A stretch of 48,304 nucleotides of DNA from Phytophthora quininea (GCA_011947345.1 JAAVTG010000317.1:1-48304), one strand, 5' to 3'. Counted from the first letter of the stretch, positions 31,465-41,498 are shown. Made by a program: numbers and translations. Notes: generated by a model not told the origin, from the sequence alone.

Positions 31465-32974
31465 ATGGCGGATCTGCACGAAGAAGCAGCGCGCGCCGGG
31501 CCGGCAGCTGCAATTGGCACACCAGTCCCCACCTCTCCACGCATCCTACCGGGCGAGCGCTGCCAGTACCCGCTTAATGTGGCGGTGGACTTCACGCGGC
31601 TGCAGGTGCGCCCTCGTTTTGACACACTCCAGCTCTGCAAGATGATACATCAAGATGCAGCCCATGGCTGCTTGCGATTCTCACAAACCGAGTGTATGTA
31701 TTACAATGCAATGGGTAGAGCGACGCACTGCGCAAGTATATGGTGTTCCACGGCATCCCGGAGGAACCCGACAGCTCGAGAGAACAGTTGGCAGTTACAG
31801 TGGCCAGGTGACATTGATGGCCAAGTGCAATCCCCTTGAAAAGCAAATGGTTGACAGTACTGACACTTTGTGCATTTGTTTGGCTAGGCACTTTGACCAG
31901 GAGTGCAAGAAGGCGGATGAAACGTCGAGTATCACGTCATTTGTGACTTATGTACGCAGCTTTGGAGCTCTGTGGCTTGGATAAGGCAGACACTGACGTA
32001 GAACGGCCTTTTGCAACGTGCTGCACAGCTTACAGGGACAAGCGACATTGAAGAGGCTACGAAGGTTGCGAGAGCTCGTCGCCCACAGTTTAGTGAAGAC
32101 GTTGACAAGGAAAACGACCGTCGCCAAGTTTTCGCAGCGGATGAGCAAATGACTCTGGCAGGACAAGACGTGGGTGGGCTGTATGATGACGCCCGAAAGA
32201 TGTACCAGTATACGAGCTTGCAAGGCGAGAGCCGCGAGTTTATCGTGAACAAGCGGCGACCAGCGACGATCTTGAGCCACGAAAAGCGAGGGCGAGGGCC
32301 AGAGTCATCTGACGTGGTTCAGAAGAAGAAGAAGCGCAGAGGACGGTTGTACTGCATCTGCAAGGGCGAAAGCTTCGGCAACATGATTGCATGCGACAAC
32401 AAAAAGTGCCTCGACCGCTACAATTGGTACCACATGAATTGTGTGGGCCTGGATCCGTACTCGGACCCTCCCGACACTTGGTTCTGCCCGTCGTGCCAGG
32501 AAAATGACTCTTCTGATCTTCCAGAGAACCGTCAGTACTTGGCTTTGCATTATGCCGTGACCTCGTCGACTAAATTAATTATGATCGCGACAGAATACCG
32601 CAAGCCCGCTGCTAGCGTCACGTACGGAGACATGATCTCGCATGCGCTCACAGAATTGCCCGGCGGCAAAGTACGTGGTCCCTTTCAAAAGGTACTTCGG
32701 TTTTGGGCTGACGATTTCGATTGTTGTCGATCAGGGTTCATTTAAGGAGATTTGTGACTTTGTCGAAGCTGAGTACGAGAGTCAACTCAACTGGAAGCTC
32801 GAGAGGTGCGTTCATCTTGTGTTCAATTGTGAATAAGGAGACTAATTTGGCTGCGGTTGTAGCGACCAGCGTAAGTCCCCCGTCTGGAAATCCTCGGTGC
32901 GCAAGATTCTCTTCTCCAACGTCCGTTTTCGGAAGCATCCTGCTGACAAGGGTATGTTCTGCCTGGCTGCCTAA
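31465..32974 (+). CDS. SAP - PHD finger - forkhead-like winged-helix protein (six exons)
   Basis: Predicted nuclear chromatin reader or transcription regulator. Exons by GT...AG and phase: 31465-31605, 31719-31807, 31888-31951, 32029-32670, 32735-32805, 32863-32974, giving 372 residues ending GMFCLAA. A SAP-like motif is formed across the first splice (DFTRLQ, then SDALRKYMVFHGIPEEP). An ING-type PHD finger at about residues 205-258 has the C4-H-C3 pattern (LYCICKGESFG, CDNKKC, WYHMNCVGL, WFCPSC). The C-terminal 75 residues read like a forkhead winged helix: VTYGDMISHAL, GSFKEICDFVEAEY, VWKSSVRKILFSNVRF, KGMF. Introns are 113, 80, 77, 64 and 57 bp, and none of the splices needs a frame correction. 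An alternative last exon is possible: a strong donor GTATGT at 32952 and acceptor TTTTTTCAG near 33076 would extend the tail to 33248. Confidence 0.75.
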
Positions 32975-33327
32975 GCACACTCCTTCGCGCTTCTCTCCGC
33001 CGCCGTCTCTGTTGACTCCTGCCACCTTTTTTTTCGTTCGTGAATTACTCCTCCGTAGCGTTCCTATTTTTTCAGCAATTGAAATGCGTCAATGTAACAC
33101 CACTATTACCAGTGCCATGCATCCATCCAACACACACAGTATCAAAAACAACCATGCGTGCAGTGTATTCCAAACTGCACCTCCTGCAGCACCGCAAAAC
33201 CCGCATCAGCTCCCACCGAGTCCGAAACTCGAGGCGATCTCCACTTGAAACTTCTAGCAACTAAAGAACACACCGGAGGAGGGCTTCCCGCCGCAGTCCG
33301 CTCCGTCGCCTCGACGCTCTGGCCAGT

Positions 33328-33915
33328 CTACTGCTCGTTCGGGTCCAGGTCGGGCATGTCCTCATCGTCGCTGTCGCTGCCGTCCTCCATCATGCCGGCC
33401 GCGTTCTGGGCCGCCATCATCTGGTTGATGTCGAAGCCCCCGGCGCCGTTGAGCGCGCTCATGTCGAAGCCGCCCTGCTCCTCGTCTTCGTCGTCCTCGT
33501 CCACGAACTTGCTCCAGTCCACCGAGACGTTCGTCTTCTCCAGATTCTTGTCGGCCAGCAGACGCGGCCAGAACTCGGCGTCCTGGTCCTTCTTGACGAT
33601 GTGGAAGTGCAGGTTGCGGTCCGTCTTGGCCCAGATGCTGTCCTTAGCCTCGGCGTCCACCTCCTTGAACAGGTCCAGCGCCACCTCGTACAGCTGGCCG
33701 TTGCTCGTGCCCCTAAAGTCAAGATTGTGTGCCCCGATTTAGCGTTTAACCCCCCTCTACAAGAGATCTTGTTGCGCTACGTACTTGAAGGTCAGGTTCT
33801 TGCTGGAGAGCATCACCTTCTCGTCCTTGACGTCCGGCAGGTCCACCGTCACGTACAGCGCGTCCTTGCGCTGCGCCCACTTGACGGGCGCCCACAGAGC
33901 CTTGGTCTCCGACAT
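33328..33915 (-). CDS. p23: p23/Sba1-like Hsp90 co-chaperone
   Basis: Cytosolic co-chaperone that binds ATP-bound Hsp90 and slows its ATPase (family knowledge). Two exons: 33785-33915 (start ATG 33915, MSETKALWAPVKWAQRK) and 33328-33712, with a 72-bp intron (GTACGT...TTTAG) that splits a Lys codon. The CS domain includes ALYVTVDLPDV, NLTFKGTSNGQLYEV and LHFHIVKK. The p23 signature W-P-R-L (EFWPRLLADK) and VDWSKFVDEDDED follow. The C-terminal tail is acidic with a G-G-F-D repeat (QGGFDMSA, GGFDINQMM). The product is 171 residues, normal for the family. It shares a 114-bp promoter with the divergent NR2C2AP gene, which contains a heat shock element. Confidence 0.9.
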
Positions 33916-33968
33916 GATCTCCTCGCTGTTGATTCTTTCGCTACTGGAGACTTTCAGTGGCTACGAAA

Positions 33969-33981
33969 TTCCAGAAAGTTC
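33969..33981. promoter_or_regulatory. heat shock element in the p23/NR2C2AP divergent promoter
   Basis: TTCCAGAAAGTTC is an exact three-unit element (TTC-nn-GAA-nn-TTC), the binding site of heat shock factor trimers. It lies 54 bp upstream of the p23 ATG and 49 bp upstream of the NR2C2AP ATG. A fourth, mis-spaced GAA sits just to its left. An inverted CCAAT box (GATTGG) is at about 33987-33992. Confidence 0.65.
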
Positions 33982-34029
33982 GCTTTGATTGGCTCATATT
34001 CTGTGGTACATTTTTGACAAGCCCCGACG

Positions 34030-34458
34030 ATGCTGCTCTCGCTGAGTGACGACCCGCGGACGACATGTCGAGCGTCCTCCGTGTTGGACCGCAATAAGAA
34101 ACTCTACGGCGCGTGCAACATGTTGTCCTCCGATCTGTCCACGTGCTGGAACTCGGCGCAGGGAAGTCCTCAGCAGGTGCAAGTGCTGTTCAATCGCCCA
34201 GTAAACGTCTCCAAGCTCTGCGTCATGTTCCAAGGAGGCTTCGTGGGCCAAGATGTCCAAGTGCACAGGCGGACATCCGGTGGACAATGGGAACTTGTCG
34301 AGGTAGACATTGACCCGGAAGACTGCAACGATCTGCAGGAGTTTGACTGCGAGGTCGACCGCACCGAGGCGCTGGCCATCACCTTCCAGCGCAGTACCGA
34401 CTTCTTCGGTCGCGTCGTCGTCTACCGCTTGAACGTACAAGGCAGGGAGGACGAGTAG
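34030..34458 (+). CDS. NR2C2AP: NR2C2AP/TRA16 homologue (discoidin-like beta-sandwich)
   Basis: An intact 142-residue frame. Features shared with vertebrate nuclear receptor 2C2-associated protein: CRASSVLDRNKKLYG near the N-terminus, CWNSAQGSPQQVQVLF, FQGGFVGQDVQVH, DCNDLQEFDC, and the C-terminal TDFFGRVVVYRLNV. The fold is expected to be a galactose-binding/F5-8C-like beta sandwich; the biochemical role is poorly known outside the reported repression of the nuclear receptor in vertebrates. Oomycetes lack that receptor, so the ancestral role must differ. No introns. Confidence 0.85.
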   Translation: MLLSLSDDPRTTCRASSVLDRNKKLYGACNMLSSDLSTCWNSAQGSPQQVQVLFNRPVNVSKLCVMFQGGFVGQDVQVHRRTSGGQWELVEVDIDPEDCNDLQEFDCEVDRTEALAITFQRSTDFFGRVVVYRLNVQGREDE

Positions 34459-34636
34459 CTGCGTTATACATTTTGATACTTGGATTACCTCTCACTGGTT
34501 TCACTAGACAAACTACCCGCTGGACGCTTTACCCTACGCTACGCATACTCTTATTCAACGGTATTACCTCGACACATTTTCCTCTTTAGGACAACACAAC
34601 ATCCTCCCGCTCTATCCCTCTATTGCAGACCCGACC

Positions 34637-37298
34637 TCATACGAGCGACTGGCTCCAATAGAACATGAGCGCGTCTTCGCGCAGCATGATGAGGTTGTGC
34701 TGGTACTTGGGCAACGAGTGCACCGCCTGCGAGTCCCGACCCAACTCGTCCACGAACTGAGTCGTGATCTCCTCGCGCTCTTTGTCCGAGATGCATACGT
34801 CTCGCAGCGGATGGAACACCACCTGCGTCTGCACGTCGCTCTGCGACTCACTGTAGAATCCCAACTATGTCAACACAAAAGAATTAGCATCACAACACAG
34901 AAGAACGAGTGCTCGCTGCAGACGTACCATGCGCTGGAACTGGTCGAAGGCTGGGAGGCCAAGCTTCTGGTTCTGCGCGTCAGTGTACATTCGAGCCAGA
35001 ATGTAGAAGACCTGGTCTTCTTCGGTGGGCCCTTCTACGGGGCGCCGCCTTCCAAACCGCTAAAGTCGCCCAATAACTGCGACTCACCCTTGTCGTACTG
35101 GTCCAGATTAATACCCATACTAGTCATCTCGTTGAAAAGCGACGAGCCGATAAACGTCGAGCCTGCCTCTTCCTGGGGAAGTTCTGCGGCGGCTGCTGGG
35201 GATCAAGTGCCGGGTCGTCCTCCACGGGAACAGGTTTGCCCATGAACCCCATCTTCTCCGAGTTGCCGCCGCCGAGAGCCTCCATCTGGCTGTGGAACGC
35301 GTTGCTCTCAAACAAATTGCCAGTTGCAGCAGATGACTGCTGCTCTTGGCTGCTTCCGTCCGTGGTGACCTTGTTCATGAACGGAGAAATGGTCAAGCCA
35401 GGGCGCTGGACTGAGGGCGACGCAAACGCAGCGAGAGTCTTGGGCGACTCATCCTCCGGCTTTGACACGGACGAAATGTTTACCGAGTTCTGCTGCATGT
35501 CGAGCGACGAGGGCATGGCGCTGCTGCCGAAGCTGGTGCTGTTCGTGGACGTCTGCGGTGCCGAACTCATATTCATGTTCATGCCCGCACTCTGCTGGAA
35601 GCTCGAATACCCAGGCTGCTGCTGCATTTGCTGTTCTTGGTTCATGGACGTCCCTTCCATTTGAGAACGGTACATCATGCCGTCGGGGCCGCTGTTGTTG
35701 GGGTGGAACACACTGCGGACTGTGAGAGAGCGCCGGCCCTGCGGCCAACATGACGACGTCGTTCAGCCGCCGGCATTGCGGACAGCGATAGATGGGCTTC
35801 GACGTATTGACGGAGCCGTCCAACTCAATCTCAAAGCCACTCAGCGCCCATTCCACTGTCCCTGGGTCATTCGCCACTGCGTTAGACGTCGGTGTCTGCG
35901 CAGGCATCTGATGGTTCTGCATTGACTGTGGCTGCATGTTCACCACGTTACTCTTGCTTGACTGCACCAGGTGACTGCTCCACGACATGGACGCCATCGA
36001 CGGCTGGGGCTGCTGCATCATGCCGTAGCTCATCGCGCCTCCAGTCGCCATGTACTTGCGAGCGCGCTGCGGGTGCGGCTCAATCATCATTCCTCCGGGT
36101 CCGCCCATGGAGGGTGAGTTGTTGTTGTTCACGTACGGCGGGGTCCGTGCATTGGCTGCTACACTTCTGGGTGATGCTCGCATGCTGCCGTATATTCCAG
36201 CGGCAGCCTGTGCCGCCTGGGCATGCAGCTTGCGCTTGTTCCGCTTCGAGCGAATGGCGATCACCGACGTGCGCGTGGGGGCAATATCTTGGAACATGGA
36301 GCTGCCATCCTGTTGTTCAGGCCCGATCTCGAGCATGAACGACTGGCCCTGGTGGTTCTTGGACACGTCGTCAATGCGGAAGGACACTGTGGCCTTCCCC
36401 TCGTCATGTTCGGCCGCATGTCCGGGAACAACCTCAGAATGCTTTGGTTCACCACTGGATTGCCTGACTCGTAGAGCAGTCTCACGTCCAGCGGCACCAC
36501 GCGGTCTTCCAGCATCGCTCCTGGGGCTGGAGCCAACTCGAGTGCCACCGTCATGCATTTCTCGCGGCCGCCCTCGTCCTTGAACCAGACGTCGGGCGGC
36601 TGCACCACGACGTGCAGCTTCTCCTTGACCACGTTGATGGGTGGCGAGAAGACCGACTCAATGTCTGCGTCCGAGCTGCGCACTTCCAGGCAAAAGTTGC
36701 GTCCGTCGCAGGTAGCTGTCAGCGTGTGCAGGGTCATGGACAGCAGCGCCAGTCCGCTAGAAGGGTCGATGCAGACGTCGGATCCGAGTCTCAGCACGGC
36801 ATCTTGGTCTTCTACCAGGTCGTACGTGTCGTGGAACCGGAGGGACACTTGCAGGGGCTTCTGCACGCTGGACACCAATAGCAGTTAGAGAGAGAGTCCT
36901 AGTGAGCTGTGGCTCACGAGGATGACCGAGAGCCCGTACCCGGAGACTTTGGCCTTGTGCTCGTCCACGAGCTTGACGGACGCGCGGAAGTTGACGTCCT
37001 GGTAGACGTAGGCCGGCACCTGCTCCGCGAACACGAGGCTCTGGCAATGGCAATGATCATGTTTCTGAGGTTAGTATTCCTGCATCCATGCGCCAACCCC
37101 CTTCCTACAGTCATCACCTGCGGCATGGCTGGCGAATGCGGTTGTGGGGTCCAGTCGGTCGGCCTCCCGCTGCACTTGGAGCGTCGTCAACACGCCGTCG
37201 GAAGCCACTTGGGGCCGTGCGCTTTTGCGTTCGAGCCGATGGGGGAGGGAAGCGCTGTGGGCTTGAGCGAGGCTGGTCTCTTCCCTTGAGGAGTCCAC
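34637..37298 (-). CDS. large unrecognised protein, possible transcription factor (multi-exon, frameshifted)
   Basis: Read 3' to 5' on the plus strand. A 5' exon ends near 37118; its join to the next exon is off by one base and the true ATG is not fixed. The exon 36918-37040 encodes SLVFAEQVPAYVYQDVNF. A 57-bp intron (36861-36917) is followed by KPLQVSLRFHDTYDLVEDQD and a beta-rich region (36420-36860). After a slip near 36415 come FRIDDVSKNHQGQSFMLEIG and IAIRSKRNKRK, a basic stretch. A Met/Gln/Ser/Asn-rich low-complexity region follows, with a CPQC pair near 35785. Slips near 35735 and 35195 lead to GSTFIGSSLFNEM. Introns 35035-35087 and 34865-34927 precede the conserved-looking C-terminus (PKYQHNLIMLREDALMFYW). 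The beta-rich front, basic patch and low-complexity tail suggest a DNA-binding regulator, but this is inference; I recognise no named domain. Confidence 0.6.
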
Positions 37299-38742
37299 GC
37301 CGATTTGGAGCCTTCTGCCGCTGACTTTCTATACTGAACAGCCGAAGCGATACAAATACATTCAGCGCCAGCAGATGGCGCCGCCAGCTGGCCGGCGGCC
37401 ATACAAACGACGAGTCGCCAGCTCGACATCCTGGCTAAAGCGCCAACATAGAGCGCTGGGCTGGCGAAAAAGCCCTTCCACTCGCGTGCTGCCGGCATCG
37501 CCTCGCAGCGCAGCAGGGGGCAAAGGGATCTGCTGCAGTATTGCTGACGCACGGTGTGCGTTGCGTTTGTGGCTGGAAGGACATTGGCAAGGGGCCTCGG
37601 CGGTCGAGAAGTCGACGTTGAAGCTGGATAAGCAATCTCCTCGGCATCGAGATGAAAGACCTCCCCCAACGTGGCGTCGTGCCACCCCGGCGATTTGAGA
37701 AGGCTCCTTCGTTCTCTCTTGACTCGCCGGTGATGGCGAGCTGTTCGTGCCTGACGCGCGCAATTTCGCTGAAAGCAGGTGTCTTCCCCACTGCAGGATG
37801 GCCCAAGCTTCATTGAAGCGGATCGTGGCCGGCGCGACGCCCGGTGACTCCACGATGGCCACGCAGCCACAGCCTCCGCGCAGTTACAGCGCGCTGTAAT
37901 GATCCACATCGCGCATTGCGGAGGCAGCGGAGCGGTGCGAGCGCTGGCGTGGTCGTAGGATTGCTTAGCCTCGCGTCCAGTGCTAAGCACTCGGTAGTCT
38001 CAGCACACCAAATGCTCGTTGCACTCGCGTGCCGAGCTGTGGTGAATCTTGTTGGATCGACCGTCGCGAATCTTTCGTGCCTGCCTGTCGTCGCAGTGTC
38101 GAGCCATGGTGGCAAGAACCGCAGCTCGACGAGAGGTATTGTATGCCCGCGAGGCGACGAAACGAGGAAGGGTAGGAATACGTGGCCGCGGGCAAATGAC
38201 CGCCATGGCATCGGGGCTCGCGCCAGATTGGAAAACCAATGGGCCTGTCTTACCTTGACTGGCGATGCCGTCGACGGCATGCAATGCTGCGGCGAGACAT
38301 GTTATCGCTAATGGCGAAGCACGAACGTTGACGTTGACGTTGACGAGCGGGGTATGTAGTCGATTTGTTTTCCGATGGGGCCTCTTGATGGTCGACCAAG
38401 TGGGAGCTGCAAGAGCCGAAAAACAACGACTCGTTGCGACTGCGATTATCGATCAGCGGGAAGGTTTCCAACCGAGGTGGTCGATTTGACCAGTTTGCTT
38501 GCTTGCTGGTGCGATTAAGCCTGAGGTGACGAACCAAATGGCGTGTTGAAGCAATTGCATCTGGAACGAGGGAATGATTCTGTGAGCGCCGACAGAATTT
38601 CTTCTGGAGCACATTCTCGAGCATACTATTTTGTGTGGATTTTCCTTCGAGAATTGAGACGAAAGCACTTCAACTTGACTCATACAAATGGCAATACAAC
38701 TCACGCCGCAGATGCTGTGACAGGGAGCCCAAGTTCTTGTTG
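37299..38742. other. 1.4-kb intergenic region
   Basis: GC-rich left part with overlapping open frames up to 267 codons on both strands, which show no domains, repeats or start context. The right part (38320-38740) is AT-richer and carries a GTTGAC triplication at about 38327-38345. I see no supported gene. Confidence 0.4.
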
Positions 38743-38759
38743 TTCATTCTGCAATTTTC
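38743..38759 (+). promoter_or_regulatory. INR-FPR core promoter of Cys-rich gene A
   Basis: TTCATTCT (38743-38750) matches YTCANTYY exactly. After one base, CAATTTTC (38752-38759) matches the FPR consensus MAWTTTNC exactly. The pair lies about 50 nt before the ATG at 38806, the classical oomycete core-promoter arrangement. Confidence 0.65.
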
Positions 38760-38805
38760 CACCTCAAGCAAAAGACTCTCGAGTACTAGCAACTACACCG
38801 CAAAA

Positions 38806-39026
38806 ATGTGCCTCCGTTCCCGTTGGGCGACGACCTCTGCAGCTGTCTGGCAGGAGCTGCCTGCGCGTCCTGCTGCCTCGCTGGCGCGCAGGCTGCTGAA
38901 GAAGACCGCTATCGACGCGACTACTACGAGCCCAGGCAGGTGTACGTGCAGCCTGTCGTAGTTAAAGAGTACCAAGGACCGTACCCGCCGCCGGAGGAAG
39001 TGTACGTAGCGCGACCCGTGTACTAA
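38806..39026 (+). CDS. Cys-rich small protein A (family member, one-base slip after the start)
   Basis: First member of a seven-gene family. The ATG at 38806 gives Met-Cys, then the frame must slip by one base to read PPFPLGDDLCSCLAGAACAS, CCLAG. The tail is YYEPRQVYVQPVVVKEYQGP, then PEEVYVARPVY, so the family's V-x-V-x-P-V-V-V motif is present and a second V-Y-V phrase follows. It would be about 73 residues, with no signal peptide or clear transmembrane helix. The clustered Cys suggest S-acylation or metal binding; neither is shown. It has a canonical INR-FPR promoter. Confidence 0.65.
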
Positions 39027-39348
39027 ATTGAATGACGCCGTGATCCACAAGAAACGAGCTGTACCAACATCAATAAATATACAACTTTTTAACAGATCGA
39101 TGCAACCATTTTGTTTTGCCATTGCACCAAACCACTTTTCTGGCAGAATTCCAACTGGTTAGCTGGATTTCAAAGCCAAATAATATACTATCACATCTGT
39201 TGCCGTTGTAGTTGCTCTCGTACAGCAAAATCCAGCGCTAGTCGAACATGCGCATCAAGTAACATGGGTTTGTTTGAACCGCACGCTTGCACCTCGCGCT
39301 TCACATCAAAACAAGACCCCGACTCGACAAGTGAAGACACAACAAGAC

Positions 39349-39591
39349 ATGTGTGACGGAATGGACTGCGGTGGGTGCGACTGCGACTGTTGCTGCGACT
39401 GCTGCTGCGACTGCTGCTCCGACTGCTGTGGCACCCTTTGCAACGGATGCAACACTAGCGATTGTCGCTGTGACTGCAGCTCAAGCGACACCAGCAACCC
39501 AATCGAGAGCCGCAATCCTCCCAGCCGCGTAGATCCTGTGACGGTCACTCCATTTGCAGTCGTCTTCTCGCCGATGTCGGAAACCCCATGA
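39349..39591 (+). CDS. Cys-rich small protein F (metallothionein-like)
   Basis: An intact 80-residue frame from the ATG at 39349. The first 43 residues hold 19 Cys in C-D-C, C-C and C-x-x-C patterns (MCDGMDCGGCDCDCCCDCC and onward). They are encoded partly by a near-perfect 12-bp repeat, TGCGACTGCTGC. The tail is Ser/Pro-rich and ends VDPVTVTPFAVVFSP, the alternative family tail shared with the gene at 41499. Cys density and spacing recall metallothioneins, so metal binding is a reasonable inference. The tail is not a metallothionein feature. Confidence 0.65.
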   Translation: MCDGMDCGGCDCDCCCDCCCDCCSDCCGTLCNGCNTSDCRCDCSSSDTSNPIESRNPPSRVDPVTVTPFAVVFSPMSETP

Positions 39592-40070
39592 CACCAGCTT
39601 CTATCGAAAACGTCTTCAGGAAGAAGGACGTCCATCACCTGCCAGCTGAGCAACAGGACCCAAGGCTAAGAGTCATAACGCCACCAACAGCGTACAACAA
39701 ATATTTTCTTTGCAAACGCGTCATAATTCGATTCTCCGCAAACATTGAGAGCTGCGGTTTTGGAAGTGACTCGACGGTCGTCGTTGTTGGACGAAAGCTG
39801 AACTGCAGGCGCTCAACCATCCCGAAACAAAGCCTGCCTCGTGCTTGATTATCAGCGACGTGATGTCCTACAGCCAGCAGCATCATCATGAGTTCATGAA
39901 AACCATCAACATGTCCAAGGGCGGATTCTTGCAGAAAATGTACCAGCTCACCTGCCTCTGGCGGACCTCCTGGTGTGCTGGTGCCGAACTGCCCGCTTGG
40001 CACCGCCTGCACAGCATGTCCCAACCGTACCTATCCCTTTCATGGGCGCGCTTCCTCCGTCTGCTCATTG
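39592..40070. other. spacer between Cys-rich genes
   Basis: Open frames on both strands of up to 129 codons, none with a domain. A plus frame around 39960-40010 encodes NCPLGTACTACPN, Cys-containing but not alignable to the family; it might be a decayed member. No further support. Confidence 0.3.
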
Positions 40071-40078
40071 CTCAATCC
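40071..40078 (+). promoter_or_regulatory. INR upstream of Cys-rich gene B
   Basis: CTCAATCC is an exact YTCANTYY match 41 nt before the ATG at 40119. It can also be read as a weak INR (CTCATTGC, 40064-40071), one base and a weak FPR, as in the other members. Confidence 0.45.
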
Positions 40079-40118
40079 ACCGCCAGGACTCACGTCTCCG
40101 ATATCTACAAGCTAGCCA

Positions 40119-40417
40119 ATGTGCATCCCCATTTGCTGCGACGACGGACCCGACGGATGCTGCGGCGGCCCCGACTGCTGCGATGGCCCAGGATGTTGCG
40201 ACGGACCAGGATGCTGCGGAGGCTGCTGTGACGACCTGAGCTGCTGCCTGTGCGGGTCTCTCACTGCGTGCTGCTGCTGTGGTGGCGGCGGCGACCGCCA
40301 TCATGACCATCGGCGTCCTCCTTCGCCCGCCCGTGTCGTGTACACGCAACCTGTTATTGTTCAGCAGGGCCCCCGCCGTACGGACCTCCACCGCACCACT
40401 ACCACGGCGGCTACTAA
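40119..40417 (+). CDS. Cys-rich small protein B (with CC-D/G-G-P repeats)
   Basis: The ATG at 40119 gives MCIPICCDDGPDGCCGGP, then repeated CC-x-G-P units, and the family core DDLSCCLCGSLTACCCCGG. The linker DRHHDHRRPPSPA precedes the tail RVVYTQPVIVQQGP. A one-base slip in a C run near 40367 restores the family ending (PPYGPPPHHYHGGY, TAA at 40415-40417). Without it the frame runs to 40490 with an unrelated basic end. It is about 100 residues, longer than relatives because of the repeat expansion. Confidence 0.7.
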
Positions 40418-40962
40418 GGTCGCTGGCGAGAAAAAGCACCAAAGGAACAACAACGACTGGGAACGGAAGACGCTTTTTTTTTTGCTTTAAAACCCAAGAC
40501 GAAGTGCTGTCGAGACTGTAAATTAGTTCAGGAGAGAACCACAACGTCCAAAAACCACAGACCCTGAAAGCCAACACCCATGCGTTGTGTTTCAATACGA
40601 AGTCGCCGTGCGCAAGCAGTTCTTTGGAAAGCATTTATACCGTTTGTACTCTTTGATGCCTAGTAGTTCACCGTCAAGGACGATGAACAGCCGTACCGGT
40701 CGTACGTATTACTCAGTGGCCTCCAGCAAACACTAGCGCAATGGCTGTTTGCTGTACTACACATTTGTATTTCTTGCAATTCCTCGTTCTCACATGGAAC
40801 CAAAGACTCGCGTTTTGGAGCATGAAACAAATCAAGACCTTGCCGAGGTTGGACTCTGACAAAAATCCAAGGTGGCGGCTCAAGCTGGACAGGCTGTCAA
40901 AAAGAAGCAAACATGGCTTCGCGATGGGCTTCAAGAGCAAACACACCTCGGAGCCTTCATCG

Positions 40963-40978
40963 CTCAGTCCTCAATCTC
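40963..40978 (+). promoter_or_regulatory. INR-FPR-like promoter of Cys-rich gene E
   Basis: CTCAGTCC (40963-40970, exact INR), then T, then CAATCTCC (one mismatch to FPR). It lies about 50 nt before the ATG at 41026. Its position inside the longer open frame from 40741 favours the short protein. Confidence 0.5.
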
Positions 40979-41025
40979 CCTCGAAGATCAAACCAGCAGC
41001 CCCCGCACCCCAAACTGCCTCTGCA

Positions 41026-41235
41026 ATGTGCTTGGATGACGCACTCTGCTTCTGTTGTGGTGCCTGCTGCACGTCTTGCTGCAGCTCGTGCTGCACCGGC
41101 TCAAACGACCAGTCCAAGAACGACCGCAAGCGGCGCGACTCAACTCCGCAGACTCGAGTCGTGTACGTGGCCCCGGTAGTTGTCACACGCGGCCCACCTC
41201 CCCGCAAAGGCACGTCCCGCCACCACCGCCGCTAG
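41026..41235 (+). CDS. Cys-rich small protein E
   Basis: An intact 69-residue frame: MCLDDALCFCCGACCTSCCS, SCCTGS, a charged linker NDQSKNDRKRRDS, then TRVVYVAPVVVTRGPPP and a basic end HHRR. The frame is open upstream to 40741, but the start at 41026 gives a protein of family length beginning Met-Cys and has a suitable promoter just upstream. Eleven Cys lie in the first 23 residues. Confidence 0.75.
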   Translation: MCLDDALCFCCGACCTSCCSSCCTGSNDQSKNDRKRRDSTPQTRVVYVAPVVVTRGPPPRKGTSRHHRR

Positions 41236-41498
41236 CAGCAACATGAAACAACTTCTCGAAAGCTTGTAAAATAAATAAATCAACGGCTGGTTGCCTTATC
41301 GAGCTGATGCTGTTCTCGTCGATAGTGTCTCCAGGCGGATTTCGCTCGCCGTCTCAGACGTTTTCTAACAGCAAAATCCGGCACTTTGTGAAACGACGTT
41401 GTAGAGACAACGTCGAGTCAAGTCTTGCCGTTCAGACTCAAAAAGCTCGTCAGCGTCACAAAACAACCCCACACCACCACCACCACCACGCCAACACC

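Noticed and set aside
31606..31718. Coding reading of the first intron of the SAP-PHD gene
   Set aside because: The frame is open through part of it, but splicing at GTGCGC/GTAG joins DFTRLQ to SDALRKY in phase and completes the SAP motif, which readthrough does not.
37187..37990. 267-codon minus-strand frame and the overlapping 155-codon plus frame (37844-38311)
   Set aside because: Both are low in complexity, overlap each other and lack motifs; treated as intergenic.
39886..40068. Possible eighth Cys-rich gene near 39.9-40.07 kb
   Set aside because: Only a short NCPLGTACTACPN phrase is present; there is no Met-Cys start, no poly-Cys core and no tail motif.
40741..41235. 164-residue version of Cys-rich protein E
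   Set aside because: The N-terminal extension has no family counterpart, and the probable initiator lies inside it; the 41026 start fits the family.
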